Assembly (NCBI GenBank): GCA_037441225.1
Contig: JBBISU010000098.1
Location: forward strand, 1 to 11,794
Direction of reading: 5' to 3'
Length of the DNA: 11,794 bases
Source of the DNA: JBBFMJ01 sp037441225
GTDB lineage: Bacteria; Acidobacteriota; Thermoanaerobaculia; UBA2201
Notes under the pieces: generated by a model
What the model saw: the letters and a program-made list of their open reading frames with translations, nothing else
Databases searched by the model: none
Told to the model about the DNA's origin: nothing
Shown here: positions 1 to 6,068 of the stretch, in pieces
Layout: each line of letters begins with the position of its first letter
Numbering within the stretch: the stretch's first letter is position 1
Program-made: the position numbers and the translations under genes

Positions 1-92
1 ATGTCATAAACAATAATATCAAAGCCATCTTTGTATAATTCCTTTGAAATGAACGAGCCAACCCTCCCTGCCCCTAATACACTAATTTTCAT
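1..92 (-). CDS. Rossmann-fold oxidoreductase, N-terminal fragment (saccharopine dehydrogenase-like), cut by the left edge
   Basis: Thirty codons are visible from an ATG at 92 reading leftward. The protein begins MKISVLGAGRVGSFISKELY, a beta strand followed by GxGxxG, and then ends its first beta-alpha-beta unit at an acidic residue (IIVYD). This is the start of a dinucleotide-binding domain. The wording 'VLGAGRVG' with an acidic end of strand 2 is typical of the saccharopine dehydrogenase (Sacch_dh_NADP) family, although TrkA-type NAD-binding domains start similarly. Its ATG overlaps the TGA of the upstream alanine-dehydrogenase-like gene in an ATGA, so the two are probably translationally coupled and act in the same pathway. 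The remainder lies outside the window, so substrate cannot be judged. The Rossmann fold is secure; the family is inference. Confidence 0.6.
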   Translation of the reverse strand, partial: MKISVLGAGRVGSFISKELYKDGFDIIVYD

Positions 93-1177
93 ATTGGAAA
101 GTACTCCACAAGCCAGGGCTTCATATAATTTCCACGATAAATATAAATTCCATTTTTAATATCTATAATTTCAGACATAGCACCTTCAATTCCCTTTAAA
201 CAAATTTTTTCTATATAAGGCAAGATAGAATTGTTCAAAGTTTGAGTTGCTGTCCTGGCAACATTGGAAGGCATATTTGGAACACAGTAATGGATTATAT
301 TTTCTTCAACATAAACCGGGTTTGAAAGAGTTGTAGGCCTTGAGGTTTCAGAGATTCCACCTAAATCAATAGATAAATCCAAAAGGATGCCATTTTTTCT
401 CATATTTCTTAGCATTTCCCTTGTTATCAAAATTGGAGTTCTCTGTCCCGGGATTGCCACAGCACCAATTACTACATTTGCAAAACCCAATGCTTTTTCA
501 ATGCTCTTTTTGGTTGAGATACTTGTTAAAACTCTTCCTCCATGCTCTAAATAAATACTTCTTAGTTTTTCAGCATTTTTATCTAATATAAACACTTGTG
601 CACCCAAACCAATGCAAGCCCTTGCAGAAGCTGTTCCAACGGCACCTGCACCTAATATAACAACAACTGCCGGTGGTATACCTGGACCTCCACCTAAAAG
701 AACCCCTCTCCCTCCTTCACTGTTTTGCAATAGATATTGAGCAACAGCTGCACTCAAATAGCCTGCAATTTCACTCATTGAATGTAATATAGGAAGTTTC
801 CCCTCCCTTGTTTCAATTATCTCCATCCCAAGCACAGTTAATTTTTTGTTTCTTATAATTTCAATTACTTCTTTACTTTGTAAAACTAACTGCCAAAAAC
901 ATATAATTATTTGTTCAGGATTAAAAAATTTAATTTCTTCCAAAGTTGGACTTGATATTTTTAAAATAATCTGGCTTCTACCAATTACCTCTTTTGCACT
1001 ATAACATATTTGGGCACCAGCAGAAGTATAATCTTCATCAGAATATCCACATTTTTCACCTGCTCCTTTTTCAACAAAAATTTTTGCACCATAATTTTTA
1101 AGTTCAGCTACCCCCATTGGTGTTAATGGTACTCTGTTTTCATCTTTCTTTACTTCCTTTAAAATACCAATCTCCAT
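89..1177 (-). CDS. alanine dehydrogenase/transhydrogenase-family NAD-binding oxidoreductase (classical active-site Lys and His substituted)
   Basis: A 362-residue protein matching the alanine dehydrogenase fold over its full length (family usual about 360-370). It has an N-terminal catalytic half with ENRVPLTP (Arg15), the PMSEIAG-type motif as HSMSEIAG near 132-139, the RGVLLGGGPG loop near 157-166, the NAD site ILGAGAVG near 174-181 with Asp199 ending the next strand, SIDLGG near 269-274 and HYCVPNMPS near 296. Counting from Met1 without gaps, the pyruvate-binding Lys75 of classical alanine dehydrogenase is Ser and the catalytic His96 is Gln. Arg15 and the Asp near 271 are kept. The 'ILKISSPTLEEI' wording and C-terminal NGIYIYRG resemble a subfamily I recall from Bacteroidetes that is usually labelled alanine dehydrogenase. 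The ATG at 1177 follows a strong AGGAGGT five bases or so away. It overlaps the next gene by ATGA. Oxidative deamination of an amino acid (alanine, or lysine/saccharopine metabolism) is plausible; the substrate is unknown. Confidence 0.85.
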   Translation of the reverse strand: MEIGILKEVKKDENRVPLTPMGVAELKNYGAKIFVEKGAGEKCGYSDEDYTSAGAQICYSAKEVIGRSQIILKISSPTLEEIKFFNPEQIIICFWQLVLQSKEVIEIIRNKKLTVLGMEIIETREGKLPILHSMSEIAGYLSAAVAQYLLQNSEGGRGVLLGGGPGIPPAVVVILGAGAVGTASARACIGLGAQVFILDKNAEKLRSIYLEHGGRVLTSISTKKSIEKALGFANVVIGAVAIPGQRTPILITREMLRNMRKNGILLDLSIDLGGISETSRPTTLSNPVYVEENIIHYCVPNMPSNVARTATQTLNNSILPYIEKICLKGIEGAMSEIIDIKNGIYIYRGNYMKPWLVEYFPI

Positions 1178-1193
1178 AGTACCTCCTTTTTAA

Positions 1194-1225
1194 ATTATAA
1201 TATCAAAAAAAACAGACATTTTCAA
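1194..1225 (-). promoter_or_regulatory. candidate sigma70-type promoter for the dehydrogenase pair
   Basis: On the minus strand TTGAAA (1220-1225) is followed after 17 bases by TATTAT (1197-1202), with a perfect TATAAT overlapping at 1194-1199. It lies in the 53-base gap after the GNAT gene and would give a leader of roughly 10-15 bases containing the Shine-Dalgarno sequence. The DNA here is very AT-rich, so chance matches are likely. Confidence 0.35.
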
Positions 1226-1230
1226 ATTTT

Positions 1231-2109
1231 TTAAAAAACATCATAATCGGATGGTGAAAAGTGCTTGAAATTTAAAAAGTCCTTGGGGTTTATGGCAATT
1301 GGTTTGTATTCTAAGAAATAATTTTCCTCTTTAATTTGAAATTTTTCATCTTGAATAAAGCCCAATGAAAAAGTATTTAAGTAATCAATCCCAAAGTTTT
1401 TAAGAGAAGTTTGAATTCCTTTAAATAATTTTTTTGCTTTTTTTTCATCTATATAAAAAGAATCCATTAAAATTGCCTTGTTTTCAATTATTTTAATAAT
1501 AAAAAGGGAATTCTCATAGCAAGATATGTAATAAGAACCAGCAGGATTTTCTATATATCTCCACTGCAAATAATTTAAATCCTTTTTTATGCCTTCTTTT
1601 TTATTTCTGTTTACTATTTCTTTTATTTCATAATTTATAAATTCAAATTTTTCAATAGGAAATATTATATTTTCTTTTTTTAATTCAAATAAATAAAAAT
1701 GAACTTTACATAAGGGTATATAATTTAAAAATTTTTCTCCCAATAACCTGCTTTTTTCACCCGGGAATCCATAGGCAAAATCAATTTTTTCTTTGGAGCA
1801 GTAGTCAAAAAACAAATTTGCTAAGTTCAAAATAACACTTTTTTTCCCAAAAAGATGTCTTACCTTTGGATGGGTCATAAGATCTGTCGCTTGAACAATT
1901 TTAAACTTTTTATTTCTATAGATAAAATCAAAAAATATACCGCCATAATGCCCAACTATTTCATCCTTTAGAATGGCAATTACAGAGTATCCATTCTTGT
2001 ATTTCCATTTAAAATAATCCTTTGTTGTTTCCTTTCCAAAAATTTCCTTAAAAAGTTTTGATAATTTTTCAAAGTCCTCTTCTCTTGTTTCTCTATAATT
2101 TATTTCCAT
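1231..2109 (-). CDS. GNAT-fold N-acyltransferase-like protein with two related halves
   Basis: A 292-residue soluble protein. The N-terminal half reads as a GNAT domain: an opening strand (INYRETREEDFEKLSKLF), then DYFKWKYKNG near 31-40, the strand pair around 'AILKDEIVGHYGG' (45-57), and the strand 'IVQATDLMTHPKVRHLFGKKSV' near 71-92. There the ATDLMTHPxxRxxGxG-like region corresponds to the acetyl-CoA binding motif A, though the usual GxG is reduced. The C-terminal half repeats the 'YLQWRYIENP' element near 180-189, suggesting an internal duplication or tandem GNAT domains as in Eis/FemX-like proteins. The start at 2109 has no clear Shine-Dalgarno. It is the first gene downstream of the palindrome cluster and lies 53 bases before the dehydrogenase gene, with which it may be co-transcribed. 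Substrate unknown. Confidence 0.7.
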   Translation of the reverse strand: MEINYRETREEDFEKLSKLFKEIFGKETTKDYFKWKYKNGYSVIAILKDEIVGHYGGIFFDFIYRNKKFKIVQATDLMTHPKVRHLFGKKSVILNLANLFFDYCSKEKIDFAYGFPGEKSRLLGEKFLNYIPLCKVHFYLFELKKENIIFPIEKFEFINYEIKEIVNRNKKEGIKKDLNYLQWRYIENPAGSYYISCYENSLFIIKIIENKAILMDSFYIDEKKAKKLFKGIQTSLKNFGIDYLNTFSLGFIQDEKFQIKEENYFLEYKPIAINPKDFLNFKHFSPSDYDVF

Positions 2110-2149
2110 ATAAAAAGTTTAACATATTTTATTGTAGAGCAATAGAGCA

Positions 2150-2177
2150 GCATTTCGCATTTGGCATTTGGCATTTA
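2150..2177 (+). repeat. heptamer tandem repeat GCATTTN x4
   Basis: Four contiguous seven-base units are visible: GCATTTC, GCATTTG, GCATTTG, GCATTTA. A second pair of heptamers, GATATGC twice, lies at 2196-2209. Read on the other strand those are GCATATC, so they are a related unit in inverse orientation. The array forms the left arm of the palindrome at 2153-2213. Confidence 0.8.
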
Positions 2178-2213
2178 GGGTTAAACCCGAATCCCGATAT
2201 GCGATATGCGAAA
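2153..2213. repeat. 61-bp imperfect palindrome centred on GGGTTAAACCC
   Basis: The outer eight bases are perfect inverted repeats, TTTCGCAT (2153-2160) and ATGCGAAA (2206-2213). The centre is GGGTT-A-AACCC (2178-2188). By my hand alignment 22 of 30 arm positions are complementary. The arms are built from the heptamer repeats. In RNA this would be a long interrupted hairpin between fabD and the GNAT gene. It is not followed by a T-run in either direction that would mark it as an ordinary intrinsic terminator. Confidence 0.75.
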
Positions 2214-2216
2214 AGA

Positions 2217-2279
2217 TGTAGGGGTTGCACTTGTGCGACCCGTAAATAATCGGGCTTATGCAAGCTTAAAGCCCCTACA
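2217..2279. repeat. REP/MITE-like element: two inverted GTAGGGG hairpin modules
   Basis: The element is bounded by perfect 8-bp inverted ends, TGTAGGGG (2217-2224) and CCCCTACA (2272-2279). Each end carries its own small hairpin. On the left GGGTTGCAC/GTGCGACCC (2222-2230/2233-2241) forms nine pairs with one G-T and a two-base loop. On the right GGGCTT/AAGCCC pairs (2252-2257/2269-2274). It is distinctly more GC-rich than the surrounding DNA. The form is that of bacterial REP or miniature palindromic repeats; the family name is not known to me from sequence alone. Confidence 0.7.
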
Positions 2280-2303
2280 CAAAAAATAAATTTTACTGTG
2301 TTT

Positions 2304-2340
2304 CCCGTATGTTCGGGCGACCACAAGAGTTGCCCCTACA
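2304..2340. repeat. third copy of the CCCCTACA hairpin module
   Basis: This copy lies in the same orientation as the right half of the preceding element and ends with CCCCTACA (2333-2340). It contains GGGCGAC/GTTGCCC (2315-2321/2329-2335), which pairs at six of seven positions, and an alternative CCCG/CGGG stem (2304-2307/2314-2317). The stretch from 2341 to 2477 that follows is plain AT-rich sequence in which I see no gene, hairpin or strong promoter. Confidence 0.65.
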
Positions 2341-2477
2341 AGAAGAAAAATAAAAAAATTGGAGCTGAAAAATTTATTTCTTTAGAGATAATTAAATATA
2401 TTTTTTAGATATAAAAGAAGCTTTATTTTGATTTAAATCTAAATAACCCCAAATAAAAAATTAAAAATTTTGAAATT

Positions 2478-3413
2478 TTAAGATTTATAAATCCCTTTAA
2501 ACTCTTCAAAGGATTTTAAATCATTTATAAAATATCCCTTTGCTTCAGGATAAATTTTTTGTAAAAGTCCAGTTAATACTTTCCCCGGTCCAATTTCAAC
2601 AAAATTTTCGACCCCTTCTTCCTTTAATTTTAAAATTGATTGTGTCCATTTTACAGGATTTGGGACTTGTCTTATTAAGCTCTCTCTTACATCTTCCTTT
2701 TTTTGAATTATTTTTGCATCGACATTTGTAACTAATGGATAATTTAAATCATTAAAATCAATATTTAATAGTATAGCTTTTAATCTTACAGCAGCATTCT
2801 CCATAAGGGGGGAGTGGAAAGGTGCTGAAACCTTTAAAGGAATTGCTTTACCAATATTTTTTTCTTTGATTATCTTGGCTGCTAAATCTACTCCTTCTTT
2901 TTTGCCAGAAATTACATACTGGTTTGGAGCATTATAATTTGCAATAACAACAGGCGCTTTCTTTTGTGCTTCTTTTACAGCTTCTTTTATTTCATCTAAT
3001 TTTTCTGAAATTATTGCAGCCATTGCCCCTTCTCCTTCAGGGACTGCTTCCTGCATAAATTTTCCTCTAAAATGAACTGTCCTTACAGCATCCTTGAATT
3101 CAAGACCTTCTGCTGCAACGATTGCAGAATATTCTCCCAAACTATGTCCAGCTACATAGGTAGGAAATAATTTCTCTTTTTTTAATACTTCAAATATAGC
3201 AATTGAAGTAGTTAAAATTGCTGGTTGTGTAATCTCTGTCTTTTTGAGCTCTTCTTCTGTCCCTTCAAAAATAATCTTAGATAATGAAAAATTTAAAAAT
3301 TTATCTGCTTCTTCAAAGACCTTTTTGCTTTCTGGAAATTTTTCATAAAAATCAATTCCCATTCCTTTGTATTGACTTCCCTGTCCTGGAAAGAGAAAAG
3401 CCCATCTTACCAT
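2478..3413 (-). CDS. fabD: malonyl-CoA:acyl carrier protein transacylase
   Basis: FabD moves malonyl groups from CoA to acyl carrier protein, supplying the extender for type II fatty-acid synthesis in the cytoplasm. From the chosen start the protein is 311 residues, the usual family length. All hallmark residues are visible: FPGQGSQ (Gln11), GHSLGE with nucleophile Ser91, HFRGK with Arg116 that binds the malonyl carboxylate, APFHSPLM with His200, and Gln249, then the C-terminal EIGPGKVL. The frame opens further upstream at a TTG (3434), but the ATG at 3413 gives the canonical MVRWAFLFPGQGSQ start. A GGAGG lies about 12 bases upstream, inside fabH. The gene overlaps the end of fabH by seven bases, so it is coupled to it. 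It is the last gene of the operon here; fabG, acpP and fabF do not follow. Confidence 0.96.
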   Translation of the reverse strand: MVRWAFLFPGQGSQYKGMGIDFYEKFPESKKVFEEADKFLNFSLSKIIFEGTEEELKKTEITQPAILTTSIAIFEVLKKEKLFPTYVAGHSLGEYSAIVAAEGLEFKDAVRTVHFRGKFMQEAVPEGEGAMAAIISEKLDEIKEAVKEAQKKAPVVIANYNAPNQYVISGKKEGVDLAAKIIKEKNIGKAIPLKVSAPFHSPLMENAAVRLKAILLNIDFNDLNYPLVTNVDAKIIQKKEDVRESLIRQVPNPVKWTQSILKLKEEGVENFVEIGPGKVLTGLLQKIYPEAKGYFINDLKSFEEFKGIYKS

Positions 3414-4390
3414 CTTATTAAGACCCCTCCCCAAGTCAAGCCAGCACCAAAGGCAGAAGAAAGTATTATCTGGTTTTCTTTAATTAGACCTTTTTCAACC
3501 ATCTCATCTATTGCAATTGGTATAGAAGCAGAAGAAGTATTTCCTGTATAATTAATATTTATATAAACTTGCTCTTCTTTTAAACCTAACCTTTCACCAA
3601 CCGCATCAATTATCCTTTTATTTGCTTGATGTGGAACAAACCAATTCACATCAGAGGGCTTTAAATTATGCCTGTTTAAAACCTCAAAAGAAACATCAGT
3701 TAACATTTTAACTGCTAATTTAAATGTTTCATTTCCTTTCATTTTTATAAAGGGCAATTTTTGATCAATATATTCCTTTACATTTGGCGGGTACTTACTT
3801 CCTCCGCCGGGCATACAAATCAAATCAGCATAACTTCCATCGCTATACAAAGCTGTTTCAAGGATTCCTCTTTCTCCATTGTCTTTTCTTAAAAGAAAAG
3901 CACCTGCTCCATCGGCAAATAAAACACAAGTAGCTCTATCTGTCCAATCTACATATTTTGATAGGATCTCTGCTCCAATCACTAATATTGTCTCATATTT
4001 TCCAGATCTTATAAATTGATCAGCAATTGATAATCCATAAATAAAGCCAGTGCATCCAGCTTGAAGATCAAAAGCAGCTGCATTTTTTGCCCCCAACATA
4101 CTTTGGACAAAGCAAGCAGTTGCAGGGATTGGCTGATCCATAGTAACTGTTGCAAGTATTATTAAATCAATTTCTTCTGCTTTTATTCCTGTTTTCTCTT
4201 GTGCAATTTTTCCTGCCTCAAAAGCATAAATAGACAAATACTCATTTTCTTTTGCAATTCTTCTTTCTTTAATACCTGTTCTCGTTGTTATCCATTCATC
4301 TGATGTATCAACCATCTTTTCTAAATCATAGTTTGTTAGAATTTTTTCTGGAAGCGATCTGCCAGTTGAAATAACTCTTGTGCGCACCAT
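3407..4390 (-). CDS. fabH: 3-oxoacyl-[acyl carrier protein] synthase III
   Basis: FabH condenses acyl-CoA (usually acetyl-CoA or a branched primer) with malonyl-ACP to start each fatty acid. The 327-residue length is normal. The catalytic triad is intact: Cys113 in LQAGCTGF, His254 in VPHQAN and Asn284 in TGNTSSAS. DTSDEWITTRTGIKERR near 28-44 and the C-terminal SAFGAGLTWGG are also canonical. The ATG at 4390 sits one base after the plsX stop codon and uses GGAGGAGC at the end of plsX as its ribosome binding site. Primer preference (straight or branched) cannot be read from the sequence by eye. Confidence 0.97.
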   Translation of the reverse strand: MVRTRVISTGRSLPEKILTNYDLEKMVDTSDEWITTRTGIKERRIAKENEYLSIYAFEAGKIAQEKTGIKAEEIDLIILATVTMDQPIPATACFVQSMLGAKNAAAFDLQAGCTGFIYGLSIADQFIRSGKYETILVIGAEILSKYVDWTDRATCVLFADGAGAFLLRKDNGERGILETALYSDGSYADLICMPGGGSKYPPNVKEYIDQKLPFIKMKGNETFKLAVKMLTDVSFEVLNRHNLKPSDVNWFVPHQANKRIIDAVGERLGLKEEQVYININYTGNTSSASIPIAIDEMVEKGLIKENQIILSSAFGAGLTWGGVLIRW

Positions 4391-4391
4391 T

Positions 4392-5414
4392 TTAGCTCCT
4401 CCAATCTAAATGGAATTTTTCAAGTAATGAAAATTCTTTCATATGTTCCTGAATTTTTTCAACTACTTTTTCTTCTGAAAAGTGATAAGCAACCCTTATG
4501 GCGTTACAAATTGCTTTTGCTTTGCTTCTTCCATGACATATAAAGCATCCTCCTTTAACACCCAAGAGGGGAGCACCTCCATATTCAGAATAGTCAACTT
4601 TTTTATAAAATTTTTTAAAGGCACCTTTTGAGAACAAAAATCCAATAGATGCTTTAAGGGAAGAAGAAATTTCTTTCTTTAAGCTTACAGCAATCAATTC
4701 TCCAACACCTTCAGCTGTTTTAAGCAAAACATTTCCAACAAAACCATCGCAAACAGCAACATCACATTTACCTAAAAAAATTTCCCTTCCTTCTACATTT
4801 CCAATATAATTTAAATTAGATTTTTTTAAAAGATTATGTGTCTCTTTTACAAGAGAATTTCCTTTGCCTTCTTCTTCTCCAATTGAAATAAGCCCAATTT
4901 TTGGATTTTTGACTTTTAAAAAAAGTTGGGCATAGTAATGTCCCATTATTGAAAATTGATAAAGATGTTTTGGCTTACAATCAACATTTGCTCCAACATC
5001 AATTACAATTACATAATTTTGATAAGTTGGAAGGGGAACTGCCAAAGCAGGTCTATCAATCCCCTTAATTAAACCCAATGTCATAACTGCAAAAGCAAGA
5101 ATTGCTCCAGAATTTCCTGCTGAAACAAAGGATGAAGCTTCTTTTTCTTTTACTAATTCAAGGGCTAATTTTAAAGAAGATTTTTTCTTATTTTTAAATG
5201 CTTCAGTTGGGGATTCTGCCATTCCAACTATTTCTGGAGCATCTAAGATTTGAAAGCCTTTTAAATTATTTTCATCAGAGATAAAAGGATAAATACTTTC
5301 AGATCTTCCAACAAGGGTTATTGGAATACCATATTTTTTATTTGCTAAAATTGATCCCATTACAACTTCCTGGGGGGAAAAATCACCCCCCATTGCATCT
5401 ACTGCTATCCTCAA
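4392..5414 (-). CDS. plsX: phosphate acyltransferase PlsX
   Basis: PlsX makes acyl-phosphate from acyl-ACP, the acyl donor for PlsY in the first step of phospholipid synthesis; it is a peripheral membrane enzyme. The 340-residue product opens with the family signature RIAVDAMGGDFSP, followed by VSAGNSGAIL near 97, GIDRPALAVPLP near 118 and VDVGANVDCKP near 138, then the C-terminal YGGAPLLGVKGGCFICHGRS, all typical. The start is a TTG at 5414 within TTGA, overlapping the rpmF stop by four bases. The first ATG codon downstream (the M of DAMGG) would remove the conserved N-terminus, so TTG is preferred. There is only a weak purine tract upstream, so translation probably depends on coupling to rpmF. 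The order rpmF-plsX-fabH-fabD is as in many bacteria. Confidence 0.96.
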   Translation of the reverse strand: MRIAVDAMGGDFSPQEVVMGSILANKKYGIPITLVGRSESIYPFISDENNLKGFQILDAPEIVGMAESPTEAFKNKKKSSLKLALELVKEKEASSFVSAGNSGAILAFAVMTLGLIKGIDRPALAVPLPTYQNYVIVIDVGANVDCKPKHLYQFSIMGHYYAQLFLKVKNPKIGLISIGEEEGKGNSLVKETHNLLKKSNLNYIGNVEGREIFLGKCDVAVCDGFVGNVLLKTAEGVGELIAVSLKKEISSSLKASIGFLFSKGAFKKFYKKVDYSEYGGAPLLGVKGGCFICHGRSKAKAICNAIRVAYHFSEEKVVEKIQEHMKEFSLLEKFHLDWRS

Positions 5415-5596
5415 AAGGACTCTTTACCTTCTATTATTTGCTTACCCTTATAGTATCCACAGTGAGGACAAACCCTGTGTGGCATTTTTGGCATCTTGCA
5501 ATGATTACAAATAGAAATTGCAGGCTCTTTAACTTTCCAATGGGTTCTTCTCAATCTCCCTCTTGTTTTTGAATGTTTATGTTTTGGATTTGGCAT
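5411..5596 (-). CDS. rpmF: 50S ribosomal protein L32, zinc-binding form
   Basis: A 61-residue basic protein beginning MPNPKHKHSKTRGRLRR, the usual L32 N-terminal tail. It carries a zinc ribbon CX2C-X9-CX2C at Cys30, Cys33, Cys43 and Cys46, so this is the zinc-containing (C+) type. The ATG at 5596 is preceded by AAGGAGT at 5602-5608 with good spacing. The TGA stop is embedded in the TTG start of plsX. L32 sits next to YceD and PlsX in most bacteria, tying ribosome supply to membrane lipid synthesis. Confidence 0.96.
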   Translation of the reverse strand: MPNPKHKHSKTRGRLRRTHWKVKEPAISICNHCKMPKMPHRVCPHCGYYKGKQIIEGKESF

Positions 5597-5614
5597 ATCT
5601 TACTCCTTAAAAAA

Positions 5615-6061
5615 TTATTTTGGGCAATCACAGCCTTCTATATTTAAGTTTGCACCACACCATTTACATAGACCTTTACAATTCTCAGAACATAAAGGTT
5701 TCATTGGCAGATTTATATCAATTAATTCTGCCGTCATATCATAAGGTTTAAAAATTTCATTTATAATGGGGAAAGCATCTTCTTCCAAGTCCTTTTCTTC
5801 TTGCAACCTGTGAAGTATTTCTATTTTTTGCAAATATTTAAAGGGCTCAAGACATCTGGAACATATTAATTCTAATTCTTCTTCTATATTTCCTTTAAGG
5901 AAGAAAATATTTTCCAGTTTTCTTATTTCCAAATCAAGGATTATAGATTTAATTGAATAAACAAATCCTTTCTGAAAAACTTCTAAATCTAAAGGTACAT
6001 TTCCTTTAAGGTGAATACCTTTTTTTGGAAAATTTGAAAGGGAAATAATCTTTGGTATCAT
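5615..6061 (-). CDS. yceD: YceD/DUF177 family protein, cysteine-rich
   Basis: A 148-residue member of the YceD (DUF177) family, which almost always sits directly upstream of rpmF. In E. coli and plants it has been linked to 23S rRNA processing or accumulation, but its exact role is unclear. Visible features are the CSRC pair (Cys67, Cys70) and a C-terminal cluster with Cys124, Cys128, Cys132, Cys135, Cys144 and Cys146 in 'LCSENCKGLCKWCGANLN...CDC'. This looks like a metal-binding site and is the form found in Gram-positive and many candidate-phylum proteins. The ATG at 6061 lies seven bases after the rpsB stop and has no obvious Shine-Dalgarno, so reinitiation from rpsB is likely. Confidence 0.9.
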   Translation of the reverse strand: MIPKIISLSNFPKKGIHLKGNVPLDLEVFQKGFVYSIKSIILDLEIRKLENIFFLKGNIEEELELICSRCLEPFKYLQKIEILHRLQEEKDLEEDAFPIINEIFKPYDMTAELIDINLPMKPLCSENCKGLCKWCGANLNIEGCDCPK

Positions 6062-6068
6062 ATAATTT

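Noticed and set aside
2129..2326. Short reading frames on both strands across the palindrome cluster (2058-2249 plus, 2129-2326 minus)
   Set aside because: They translate repeat DNA and overlap the GNAT gene start; no ribosome binding site or recognisable protein sequence.
2150..2340. CRISPR array
   Set aside because: Units are 7 bases or are inverted hairpin modules; there are no regular spacers of 25-40 bases and no cas genes.
2341..2477. Intrinsic terminator downstream of fabD
   Set aside because: Only AT-rich sequence with no GC stem followed by a T-run; the nearby palindromes also lack the run.
3414..3434. Longer fabD start at TTG 3434
   Set aside because: The extra seven residues are not part of FabD and lie inside fabH; ATG 3413 gives the canonical start.
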